A stretch of DNA of 64,000 bases from the NCBI GenBank assembly GCA_024305745.1, contig JAHRBS010000002.1, positions 310,001 to 374,000 of the forward strand, given 5' to 3'. A program made the position numbers and the translations under genes. This stretch comes from Polyporus tsugae (lineage: Eukaryota > Basidiomycota > Agaricomycetes > Polyporales > Polyporaceae). Of this stretch, positions 1 to 11,000 are shown in pieces. The notes under the pieces were generated by a model. It saw only the letters and a list, made by a program, of their open reading frames with translations, searched no databases and had not been told where the DNA came from. How positions within the stretch are numbered: position 1 is the first letter of the stretch; every line of letters begins with the position of its first letter.

Positions 1-56
1 TTCAGCGGGTTTCTCATCTGGGTATCCAGGCGTGGGTTCAAATCCCACTCTTGTCA
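1..56 (+). tRNA. tRNA 3' half, Leu-like (cut by window edge)
   Basis: The sequence holds a T arm with a perfect 5-bp stem (32-36 with 44-48) around a 7-nt loop starting TTCAA, then seven acceptor-stem bases (49-55) and discriminator A56. Before it is a long variable arm with paired CTGG and CCAG, as in class II tRNAs. The variable/T-arm wording GGCGTGGGTTC matches eukaryotic tRNA-Leu. The 5' half and the anticodon lie outside the window or are interrupted by an intron, so the isoacceptor cannot be read. Confidence 0.8.
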
Positions 57-57
57 C

Positions 58-64
58 TTTTTTT
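58..64 (+). terminator. RNA polymerase III T-run terminator
   Basis: Seven consecutive T begin two bases after the tRNA discriminator base, the usual Pol III stop signal. Confidence 0.8.
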
Positions 65-514
65 GCACTTACTCGATGGTGGATCTCATGGCATCACGAT
101 CAACTACAATTCCTCGAGACCCTACCTCAACAGACATACTTAGTTCAAGACAGCACCATTCATCTGTTTCATGTTATCTGTCCTCCAAGACCGCAGTGCG
201 CACATCATGTATGGCGCCAAGGAAGGAGACTATTTCTACGTCTACCTCGGCACGAATGAATATCTATCTACTCTCTGCCTCCTGAAAACACAATGTAAAA
301 GTAAAGCAACCTAATCTTCGTAGGTGCGGTCCTGCCCCTTTTGCCGTGAAGTAGGTAGGTTGCGTACCCAGATACGTGCTGTCTGAGCCGGCTGCGCGGC
401 GTGCGGGCGTTCAAGCACAGGGACACAACACTCATCCCGCTATCACCTACGGGGAATGGCGGCGAGCGAGAACCCACCGCCACTACCACCACCCATACTC
501 TCGATTACGCCTCT
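65..514. other. Intergenic, tRNA to SET-TAD3 3' end
   Basis: No coding exon or structured RNA is evident. It presumably carries the 3' UTR of the minus-strand gene that ends at 515. Confidence 0.5.
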
Positions 515-2489
515 CTACGCGTCGCACGAATCGTCCACCTCCAACTCACCCCTCTCCGCCCACTCGTCCCCGCCCTTCCAAACGCTGACCGCATATCGGT
601 GGTTCACGCCCTCCAGCCTCGGCACGCACGTCACGCTCCCGCAGCCTCCCGTCTTCTCCATCGGGATGAGGTAGACGACCTCCTTCACGCGCGAGTGGAG
701 GAGCGCCATGCTGCACATGACGCACGGCTCGTGCGTCGTGAAGAGCGTGAGCGAGGTCAGCAGGTAGTGCGCGCCGTTAGCCCGCGGATCTGTGCTGGGG
801 TCTGTGTCTGTGTCCTCCCCCTTGGACTGCCGGGCGGGATGGGGATGGGAGTGCGGCTGGGAGAGCGCGGCGGAGACTTGGTCGAGAGACGGCGTGGAGA
901 TATCGATGACGGGTGTGAGCTGGGGCGGGGGAGATACGGCTTCGGAGGCCGGGGCGGACGCCGTGCCGTGCGAGGTGGATGCGCGCAGTTCACCGATGGC
1001 GCGGACGAGGTTGATGATGGAATGGCGGAGGGGATGGGACAGAGATTTGCGCGTGTCGTGTGCGCTGACGGGTTCGTACATGCACGTCGCCGCACGCGTC
1101 TCCTCGTCGTAGGGCACGGGGACATGTGCTGCTATGGGTACCTGTGCAGACTCGCTCAACTTCTTGGTAGAATCAAAGCGGAAGGGATGACCTCACCTCG
1201 CCCCTTTGGCCCGCCTCTCGCGCTTCCTTCACGACTAGTTTCATCGCTTCGCATGCCCAGCGCACTTTGCCTCTCGACCATGGTTCGGGTTCGAACTTCT
1301 TGCGGGGCGCGTATATTGTCGGCCATAATGACGACTTCAGTTTAAGGGAAGACATTGTCAAGGCGGCGGTTCGTGGCACGGTTAAGACGTAAGATGTTGG
1401 CAGTTCAACGTGTTCGGGGAGCTTAGGCGGTTGTGGGTGTTCACAGGTTAGTGCAAGAACCATGCTCATCCGGTCGTCGATCTTGCGTATGCGCTTGAGG
1501 TGCGCCGTTGAGGGCGTATCGAGACCACTCTGCTTGAGCCACCTGGTTTGACTCAGTCAACATGGGACGCGGAGAGCAGGCAGCGGGACGCACTTCAACA
1601 TTGTGGCTGCTAATCGAGGATCAGGAAGATCGACCACCCAAGCCTCCTCTGACCTTACTGTGAGATTGAACGTCGGGATAATCGTAGATGCACATACCTT
1701 TGCGCACGGAATCCATGTCCTCCTCCTCTTCCTCGTCAGGTGTAAGCTTCAATCGCTTGAACGGTAACTCCTCTTCTGGTATGAGCTGATCAGGATCCCC
1801 TTCTGCGAAAACGTCAAACAAGGATAGTCCAGTGACGTCAGTCTCATTCCCATCGTCCCCAATACCACAAAGACCACCCCATCCGTCGTCGCGCTCCTCC
1901 CGGGCTTCAACTTGAACATCGTCCACGACATCTACTGGGTCGAACCAAAGCTTATGGCCATAGAAGATACAGAGCTCTTCGTCCGGTAATACGCGCCGAG
2001 AAGTGGTGTAGCGGATGGAGTCGGTAGCGGGGTCAATGGTGTACGAGACGTTCGGTCTCTGGGAGTGGTTGAACAGAGAACCTGATAGCGCCGTCGAGGC
2101 GTTCAGAGATGCTGAAGCACCACGGAAGACTGGGTCGATGAACTCACCTAGTCCCAGAGCCAACGCCATACGACCATCACGCCAGACGAACGTGTAGTGG
2201 TCAAGGATCGTATGCCTTCCATGCGCTTCGTATTCAGCGGCGGGGAAGAGAAGAACGGGACTGATCTCGATTAGGGTCTGTGCAGGTATTTCCCGGCAAG
2301 CTGTTCATGGGTCTTGGGTACTTGAGATAAAGGAGTAGAAAGCGAGTGAAAAGGCTTACCATACACACTGCGACCTTTCCCCTCAGCGTATTCGATGCGA
2401 AGACCTGCGCTATTGAGGTGCGTTGGTGCCTTGCACAAGAGGTTTCGTGGATTAGACGGCCCTGCATCGTGATGTTGTGTCTCTGACAT
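515..2489 (-). CDS. SET-domain / TAD3 (tRNA A34 deaminase subunit) fusion
   Basis: Exons are 2489-2360, 2300-2148, 2081-1698, 1657-1594, 1542-1197 and 1141-515; they join in frame to 567 codons. Residues about 30-145 form a compact SET domain with GKGRSVYA, then LFNHSQRPNV and DEELCIFYGH, the cofactor-site motifs. An acidic linker runs to about residue 222. From residue 223 the protein is TAD3/ADAT3: an N-terminal AWVVDLPDP block, HLKRIRK, then the zinc site as HSI (the catalytic Glu of the HAE motif is replaced, as known for Tad3) and HEPCVMCSMALLHSR. Tad3 is the structural partner of Tad2 in converting wobble A34 to inosine. Exon 4 has no start codon ahead of the TAD3 core, so it must be spliced to the SET exons. 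The SET substrate is unknown. The fusion is inferred from frame and splice sites. Confidence 0.85.
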
Positions 2490-2813
2490 ATTCAGGATAC
2501 TTCGGGAAATCGACAACGAGAGACAAGAGGACCGTGCGCGCGTAGGACAGGGAGCGCAGAGACGTTGGTAGCGTTGTTGAAAGCGTGCAGGCTTGAGAAC
2601 AACTTGAACTTGAAAGTTGAAACGATCGCCGGACCCCACGGGATCGGGACCCGGCTGTACGGCCCGGAGTGATGCTCTCGTCAAGCTTGGAATTGAATTT
2701 GGAGGTGAGATGGTGTTCAGCAGATCCACCGTGCCTTCATTATAAAGAGCGATCTCCTTTGACGACGAGAGCGATGAGCACCATCGATCCACTTCCTGAC
2801 CGCACCTCCGAGC
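2490..2813. promoter_or_regulatory. Divergent promoter region, SET-TAD3 / GAL1
   Basis: These 324 bases separate the start codons of two divergent genes. No coding exon is evident. A TATA-like element for the plus-strand gene is listed separately. Confidence 0.55.
2741..2747 (+). promoter_or_regulatory. TATA-like box of galactokinase gene
   Basis: TATAAAG lies 67 bases before the ATG at 2814, a plausible core-promoter spacing for a fungal gene. Confidence 0.5.
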
Positions 2814-4956
2814 ATGGCCGCACACCTGCCCGTCCCCGTCTTCACCTCCCTCAATCAGGCTATACCTGACATCCAGACAGCCACCGTACAAGGGTACGCA
2901 TCATGTCCTATCACTGTACCTATCAAGCTCACGCGACACGCACCAGGGTCCGGTACCAGCAGCTCGTTGAAGAGTACGAGAAGCGGTTTGGGCACAAACC
3001 CGCCTACATCGCGCGTGCACCCGGAAGAGTCAAGTACGTCTCTTTCAATCGTGCGCTCGCGTTTTTAAGTGACCAATGACCCGGGCACACCCCCAGCCTC
3101 ATCGGAGAGCACATCGATTACGTCCTCTTCGGTGCGTTCCCTGCCGCCATCGAGCGCGACATTCTCATTGCGTGTGGTCCCTCCTTGCCCTCCGCCTCTG
3201 GTGCGACGGAGACCTCCGCTCCGGGCGGCGTGCGGGCACAAAACCTCAACCCCAAGTATGACCCGCAGACCTTCACCCCCATGCTCAAGTCTGGTGGCCC
3301 GTCGGCAGCACAGGAGGCAGACGCGGCGAGCGCGGTCCACGCCGAGGCCGCTTGGCACCTGGACATCAACACACGCGAGCTGAGGTGGGAGAGCTACATC
3401 AAGGCTGGGTACTACGTGCGTTCAATGGGTCCTTTCGCTTTCTATGGCATTGTGACATCTGAGTCACATAGGGTGTTCTCAGTCGCTTCTTCCCTGCCGC
3501 ACTGGCTGGTTCCGACAAGCAGGATCACCCTGTTCCTGTCGACCTGCTTTTCACCGGCGCCGTTCCCTCAGGATCTGGTCTTTCTTCCAGGTCAGCAGCT
3601 CTTCTTGATCGGTGCGCGTAAACCCCGCTCACGGCCTGCGTAGCGCTGCGATGGTGGTCGCATCCACGCTCGCCTTCCTCACCGTGAACAACAAGCTGGA
3701 TGGCGTATCCAAGGGTCAGCTCGTGGAAATGGCTATGGAGAACGAGAAACGCGTCGGCGTCAACAGTGGAGGGTAGGTGTTCGTGCCAGAGACCGTGGAC
3801 GACGAAAGGACTAACCCTGACGCACTGCTGCACATAGTCTGGACCAAGCCGCGTCGGTCATCTGCACGCCACACTCTGCACTCTACGTCACCTTCTTCCC
3901 TCAGCTCGGCGCCGAACTCATCCCTCTGCCCACTCCTCGCACGACGCCCCGCGCAGTCTTCGTCTGTGCGAACTCCCTCGTCGTCAGCGACAAGGTCGTC
4001 AGTGCGTACCCTTTCTGCTCTTGCGTTCCCCACATTCGGAGACCGACGATTGCATTCTCGTACAGGCGCGAAGCGGCACTACAACCTGCGCGTCGTCGAG
4101 ACCCTCGTTGGCGCGCGCATCCTCGCGAACAAGCTCGGCATCCAGCTTGGGCCATCCGACCGCCCCACGTTCCGCGTCATCCTCTCGCGGTGGCTCGGGA
4201 CGCCAGAGTCCGAGCTCGACGCGGACGCCCTCAAGACAGGTATTGAACGGTTCCTGCCTGAAGTCGAGAAGCTGCGCCCCGTGCGCGAGGGCCGCCCAGC
4301 GGGTGAGGAGGGCGTGACGATGCAGGAGATGATCGAGCTGAGCGGCCTGAGCACGGAGCGGTTCCACAAGGTCTACCTGTCCTGGGTCGAAGGTGTGTCC
4401 CCGCCTCCTCCCTCCGCAAACGCAAACTGTATGCTGACCTCCTCGCAGTTGAGGCGGAGTACTTCCAGCTGTACAAACGCGCGCGGCACGTCTTCACCGA
4501 GGCCCTGCGCGTGATCGAGTTCCGCGAGGTCTGCCTGCGCGCGAACGCTTCTGCGGACACGCCCCCACCAGCGGACACACTCGCGAAGCTCGGCGCTCTC
4601 ATGGACGAGTCGCACGAGTCGTGCGCGACGCTCTGCGAGAGCTCGTGCACCGAGGTCGACGCGCTCTGCCGGCTCGCGAAGGCCGCAGGCGCGTACGGGA
4701 GCCGCATCACCGGCGCGGGCTGGGGCGGGTGCACGGTGTCGCTCGTCGCGGAGGACAGGGTCGAGGAGTTCATCGCGAGGATCAAGGAGGGGTACGAGCC
4801 GTACAGGAATTTGGAGGGCGAGAAGCTGCGGGAGGCGATCTTTGCGACGAAGCCGAGTGCCGGCGCGTTTGGTGAGTCTGGTGTTTTTTTTGCGGTTGCA
4901 CCGGGAGTGACCTTGCTGATGAGCTTTTGTTTGCAGTGCTGAAGTTGGGGGAATGA
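2814..4956 (+). CDS. GAL1: Galactokinase
   Basis: Nine exons (2814-2893, 2947-3033, 3097-3415, 3472-3590, 3644-3772, 3838-4001, 4066-4392, 4449-4871, 4937-4956) join to 555 codons. This GHMP kinase phosphorylates galactose at C1 with ATP, the entry step of the cytosolic Leloir pathway. Visible signatures are APGRVNLIGEHIDY (sugar binding; its Asn codon is split by an intron), GAVPSGSGLSSSAA (phosphate loop, split by an intron) and SRITGAGWGGCTVSL near the C-terminus. The length is near that of yeast Gal1 and Gal3. The SSSAA loop keeps the extra residues of active kinases. No GAL7 or GAL10 neighbour is present, so it is not in a galactose cluster here. A TATA box precedes the start. A final 20-nt exon encodes only the last six residues. 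Confidence 0.95.
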
Positions 4957-6047
4957 GCTTCGAACGTCGGAATAGAAGATAAACGCGTTGTACGATCGAT
5001 AAGCGACGTGAATTATTGCTCATGTAAGTATGTATGTACCAAGTGTTTTCAAGCGCCTTCGCCTGGCCTACTAGCCTTGATGCATCCATGCCTTACTCGT
5101 GGATCCAGATACGATTTAGACTGCTGTTGGCACCCATCTGGCGCCAAGAAGGATGTGAGCCCACTGTGAGCCCTCCATGCACAGGCGCTCCCAGCTTCTC
5201 CGAGCTGACCGATTATTATTGTAGAATGTGCCACACAATCCAACAGCCCGGGAATGACTCGAGCGTTGACTGTTTTCATCATGTCCGGCATGCACCCGGT
5301 GCCGCATTCATTCGCGTGGTTACTCAGCTCTCCAACAGCGCCTGCGGTTATTGAATGGGGTCTAGAAACGGTGTACTCATATTCAATCGCAGTCGCTGGA
5401 CACCCACACTGATCGCCGAGTGTTGACTGACATCACCCAGTATCGCGCTAGATAGCGATGCCCTCGATCTGAGTTTTCCGTTTTCTCTCTTTGACCTCAA
5501 ATATACCGCCAGCTCATGGCCAAGTGATTCGATCACTCGTGGAAGACTACCTCGGTGAAGGAAGGTGAGAACCGTAATATTCGCGAACGCGGACATTACC
5601 AACACAACTGAGACATGTTATTTCCAGGCGAATTTACAAGCTAACGGACACCTGCGCTGTCCTGCTCCCCATCAGCTCAATCACGGCGAGTACAGCCTTC
5701 AAGTGAACTGCTCTGAAATCTTCCGTAAGTAGTGCCGTCCTTGTCTGCAAGTGACAAATAACATATCCCCCAATTTGGAAGCGTAGTGGTCGTCTATGCT
5801 TCTTCTGCCCTCAATCTTACCAATGGATACTCCGGGCTCCAGTAGACATCGACTCGAGTCATTCACCGTCTTCCCATCTCACCGCCCTCACCCACCGCAA
5901 GTACGCCAAATAAAAATGGGAGGACGCGGGCTGGACAGCGCTTCCTATGGGCATAAATGTCGACCTGACGTGAATGACAGAATCACACCCACTACCGCTC
6001 ACAGATCCCTCTGGACAAGGCACTGCTACCATATACGCCTAACAAGC
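4957..6047. other. Intergenic, GAL1 to old yellow enzyme
   Basis: No exon with recognisable protein similarity is visible on either strand. A weak TATA-like CATAAAT about 95 bases before the 6048 start may belong to the downstream gene. Confidence 0.5.
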
Positions 6048-7516
<1,469 letters not shown>

Positions 7517-7988
7517 TAACGTCACTCTCTAGTCGTACTACTCAACTAATAGATGCCAGAGGATCTCTAGGTGGGCGCAGTCGTCTTGGATCGAGCGTTC
7601 GCACATTCGTTAGTCCCCCCCCTCTCCCAGTGGAGCGGGGAGACTTACGACAGGACTCCGGGAGCCGAAATGTGTGAGGGAATTGAAGGACTCCTTCGGG
7701 TATCATGGAGCATGACTTGGTCAAGTGAAGGTTTCGTTTGCTAATCTGTGTCTGCGTGGGTTCAGCTGGAACGGTAGCGCGATACTGGCTCGGGAGGACG
7801 CCGACACCGACACAACGATGCTGCTTAGCTATAGCTATCCACCCATCGATTAACGACAGAGAAAGAGTCAGTATATGCACTTTATTACTCGTACAGCGCG
7901 AGGTCTTCGGCCACGCAAAGCTACATGCACGGGAACGAAGAGACACACAAGACCATTGGCAGCAACGTTGAGCACGCTGCTAGGTCCA
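7517..7988. other. Convergent intergenic region
   Basis: It lies between two genes that end toward each other. No coding signal is seen. Confidence 0.5.
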
Positions 7989-9344
7989 TCAGAGGACCTC
8001 CATACCTCCCCACTCGAGCACTCTGAAGCGAGTCGTGTCGAAAGCCCCAGCGCTCACACCCACGACGCTGGCCCAATCCACCTCGCTGGCCCGCTCTCGG
8101 GCAGCGGTCCACGTACCCACTTCCGAAGCGGAGATGCCACGGAAGAGCAACATGACGCGCGTCATCACGTCCGGGGCAGGCACCACCTCCAGTTCCGCAG
8201 CGCGTTCGTACGCGCGTTGGGGCAAGAAGCGCAGCGCGACATAGGGGTGCTTCGACAAGGCGGGCAGCCAGTACGTGATGAAGTCGTTCCGCGCCGTGGT
8301 GTGCAGCGCCAGAGTCTTGAGGATCCTGTCGAGGTACGGGAGCAGGTCCGGCAATGGAAGGAGGACGGCGGTCGGCGTATCGGGGGCAAGCATCGGATTG
8401 GCGGGGTCAAAGTGTTCGACTCGGACGTCTGCGTCTGCTCCTGCATGATTGGCGGGATCCAGGGGAGGGCTGGGCGGCACACCACGCTGCGCTGTGGCCT
8501 CCCAGAAGAGGTAGGAGAACTGCAGTCCGGAGCTCTTCTCGACGAGCGACCCGTCAGGACGTGCGGAAACAGACCAGGTTACGCTTTGCCTCCCGTTGCT
8601 GAGGTGATCCACTGGAACCTTGAGAACCGGATAGATGTGCGTGAACCTCCACTGAGCAGCAAGGCGCACGGAGACAGTGGCGTTGGCTAACGGCTTGGGA
8701 GGCATGAGGTAGATGACCGGCTTCCTGCACACAGTACGTGGCATGTGAGGCCACCCTGGTGCAGACCGAGGAACTTGGACTCCTTGCGACCTGGGAACGC
8801 CAAGCCAGATGTCAAGTCAGGGTCCCTTCGAGCGGTCAACTGTGAGTTGCTACTCACACATTCATAGCGGCACCAACATTTGGAGCCTTGGGCAGTGCTA
8901 CCCGTGGTGACGGTGGTGGTGGTGGCGGTGGAGGCGGCGGTCGACGAGAGACTGTTGCATTCGCTTTTGAGTCCAAAGACGAAATCCTATCGCATCCATC
9001 GTCCGAGTCGCTGCATTTCGGTAGCTTCTCGAGTATAAGCACCGACTTTCCTGAGACATGTTTTAGGACGTCATCCGTCACCTCGACCTTCTCTCCCGCA
9101 ATGGAAGTGACGAGGACGAATTCCTCTTCTACATGTCCAAGGCGAAAATGCCGGTGTGCTTTCTCGACGAGCTCCTGGAGATATTACGTCAGGTCAACAG
9201 AACAGCTGCATAGTTGCATGAAAAAACGCTCACCTCGACGCCGCCGTTCTCGAATCCCGCAACACGGGAATTCCATCTCACTCGTAAGAGGACCACAGGT
9301 GCATCAGATTCCACGGGGCGTTTCGGCGGGTTTTCAACCCGCAT
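7989..9344 (-). CDS. KPVIYL-family protein, copy 1
   Basis: Exons 9344-9234, 9174-8858 and 8724-7989 join to 387 codons. Residues about 20-105 align with copy 2 (20779-22079) and look like a small beta-grasp or ubiquitin-like domain, ending in GKSVLILEKL. A linker with ten consecutive prolines follows. The C-terminal domain starts at KPVIYLMPP and holds WSVSARPDG, LQFSYLFWEA, NDFITYWLPALS and a final LEWGGMEVL. I recall the same order of motifs in uncharacterised proteins of Firmicutes and Bacteroidetes, so the fold seems shared between bacteria and fungi. No enzymatic motif or signal peptide is seen, so the function is unknown. A TATA box and a retrotransposon lie just upstream. Confidence 0.85.
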
Positions 9345-9785
9345 GGCTGGTTGGTAGAGTCGCATCTGCAGAAAACCCCTGTGGTCAATAGGACATAGAA
9401 TGGAATGACTCGCCTACCCCTCACCTTTCAAGGTTTCATGCAAGCACCAAGGTGCTCTCGGTGAACTCAGCCCGTCGCCCTTATATACCCCATTTCATGT
9501 ATGCCTGTTTGGTCGAGCCCCACCTCAGCCACCACGGATGCCTACTTATTCATCGATGAAAGGAGACGAGGTGAATCATTTACAGTAGAGAAAGAGATCA
9601 CTCAAGCAGCTGATATATGAAAGATAGCGATTTATCAACCGCTAGGAACGGTGACGGTCAGCCGGGAGACGATGGCGAGGAGGAGGGTCGATTCGAGGTT
9701 CCTTCTCGCTTGTCTACATATGTAGTACCACACTTGAGTTCTCGTCACGCTCTCCTGTGCAAAGGGGAACGCTGCAGCCATGTGG
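9345..9785. other. Upstream region of KPVIYL copy 1
   Basis: No exon is seen. It contains the minus-strand TATA box and ends at the retrotransposon target site. Confidence 0.5.
9480..9487 (-). promoter_or_regulatory. TATA box of KPVIYL copy 1
   Basis: On the minus strand this reads TATATAAG, about 135 bases before the ATG at 9344. Confidence 0.5.
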
Positions 9786-9790
9786 CTCAT
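9786..9790. repeat. Target site duplication, left copy
   Basis: CTCAT directly precedes the 5' LTR and recurs directly after the 3' LTR at 16784-16788. Confidence 0.9.
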
Positions 9791-10208
9791 TGTCATGGTT
9801 TTTCGCGCCATGTTTGGTACCACAGTCACAGCCACCAACCCTAACCCCAGGTTCACCCATTTCCGGACTCTAGCCTGGACACTGGTCATCATTATGTAAT
9901 AGTACTTACCTCTTTGTTCTCCTTTTGGACTGGCTCACCTGCCATCAGTACCCAAGCCTGCCCTGAAGCCAGGTGGTCTGTGCACCTGTCATGTATAGTA
10001 TATAAGGGCTGTGATGTGGGCTCAGAGACCTTAGATTCTGTCTCTTGTTCATTCCCCCATCATCTGTAGGCAGCTTAACAGCCCCTGCCATCCTCTGCCT
10101 TCTAGTCTAGGCCAATCTATCCTCTACTTCTGTTGCCACCCTCTGTGTGTCTCCATCAGTGAGCCCCCCCTTTTGTTTGTTTTGTGGCACAGTCATTCGG
10201 CTGTGACA
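9791..10208 (+). repeat. 5' LTR
   Basis: 418 bp, starting TGTCATGG and ending GCTGTGACA. It carries the element promoter and the predicted RNA start. Confidence 0.97.
9999..10033 (+). promoter_or_regulatory. LTR promoter: TATA box and predicted RNA start
   Basis: TATATAA at 9999-10005 is followed 28-34 bases later by AGATTCTGTCT (10033-10043). That is where the RNA would start if the element is self-primed like Tf1. The start site is inferred from this spacing and the complement at 10211-10221. Confidence 0.6.
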
Positions 10209-10210
10209 TT

Positions 10211-10221
10211 AGACAGAATCT
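10211..10221 (+). other. Primer-binding site, self-complementary to RNA 5' end
   Basis: AGACAGAATCT begins two bases after the LTR and is the exact 11-nt reverse complement of 10033-10043. I see no match to the usual initiator-tRNA primer site. This is the arrangement known for Tf1, where the folded RNA 5' end primes reverse transcription. Confidence 0.65.
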
Positions 10222-10230
10222 CACACCTAG

Positions 10231-10842
10231 GCCCCTGGTTCAGTGCCCAAGTCACTAGCCAGCCGTCTCTCTTCCCCCCAGGAGTTTTATACACGTTTAT
10301 CATCCCCCATTCCCTCCAAGGAGCAAGACCTCCAGGAGTTTACCCGTCGCCACTTCAAGAGGCATGGTGATCTCCGAGTCCAGGACCAGATATCCTGCGT
10401 ACTTGTGGACTCTGCTGAGGATTGCCTTCACTACCGCCTTCAGAAGCACGCACCTCTGGTCCCTTGTCGCAAGGCTCTGCCTCAATTTGTCCCCTATGCC
10501 CGACATTTGCCCAACACACCCCACATCCAGGCACCCACACCCACGCTACCAACCCCTGTCCTACCACTACCTATTCCCCTTGCGTGCTGCATCTCTGCTG
10601 CACCACTCCCAGCTTTCACCCACACTGACATCAATGACAACCTCGCTATCATCGAGACCAAGGCCCATGCCGTCCTCAAGCGCCTCCAAGCCGTCTTCGA
10701 CTGCAAGGTGCTACTCGACGACCTTCCGCATGGCCATTGTCTAGCCATTGAACGCATCAGCGACCAACTCGAGTGGATCAGCGACAATATCAACCACAGC
10801 GGACCCAACTGGACCCACAGTCAACAACAGAGCATCGACTAG
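10231..10842 (+). other. Open frame between primer site and gag
   Basis: This frame is free of stops for about 200 codons but has no ATG (first possible start is GTG at 10243). Its last 70 residues are hydrophilic with leucine spacing suggesting a short coiled coil (NLAIIETKAHAVLKRL). It may be leader RNA, an extra element ORF, or a relic of a longer gag. No family is recognised. Confidence 0.3.
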
Positions 10843-11000
10843 TTCTGCAAGGAGTTTGGAAAGATAAAGTTTTCAGGTTTAGGACAATGTTTCCCTAGAA
10901 TAGCGAACACAATTGTTGAGCTAGACAAGTTTGGGTACTTAGACTGGATTGTCTTGTAGTTTTCCTTTTGGCATAGAACACCCGGAGTTTGGAATACATT

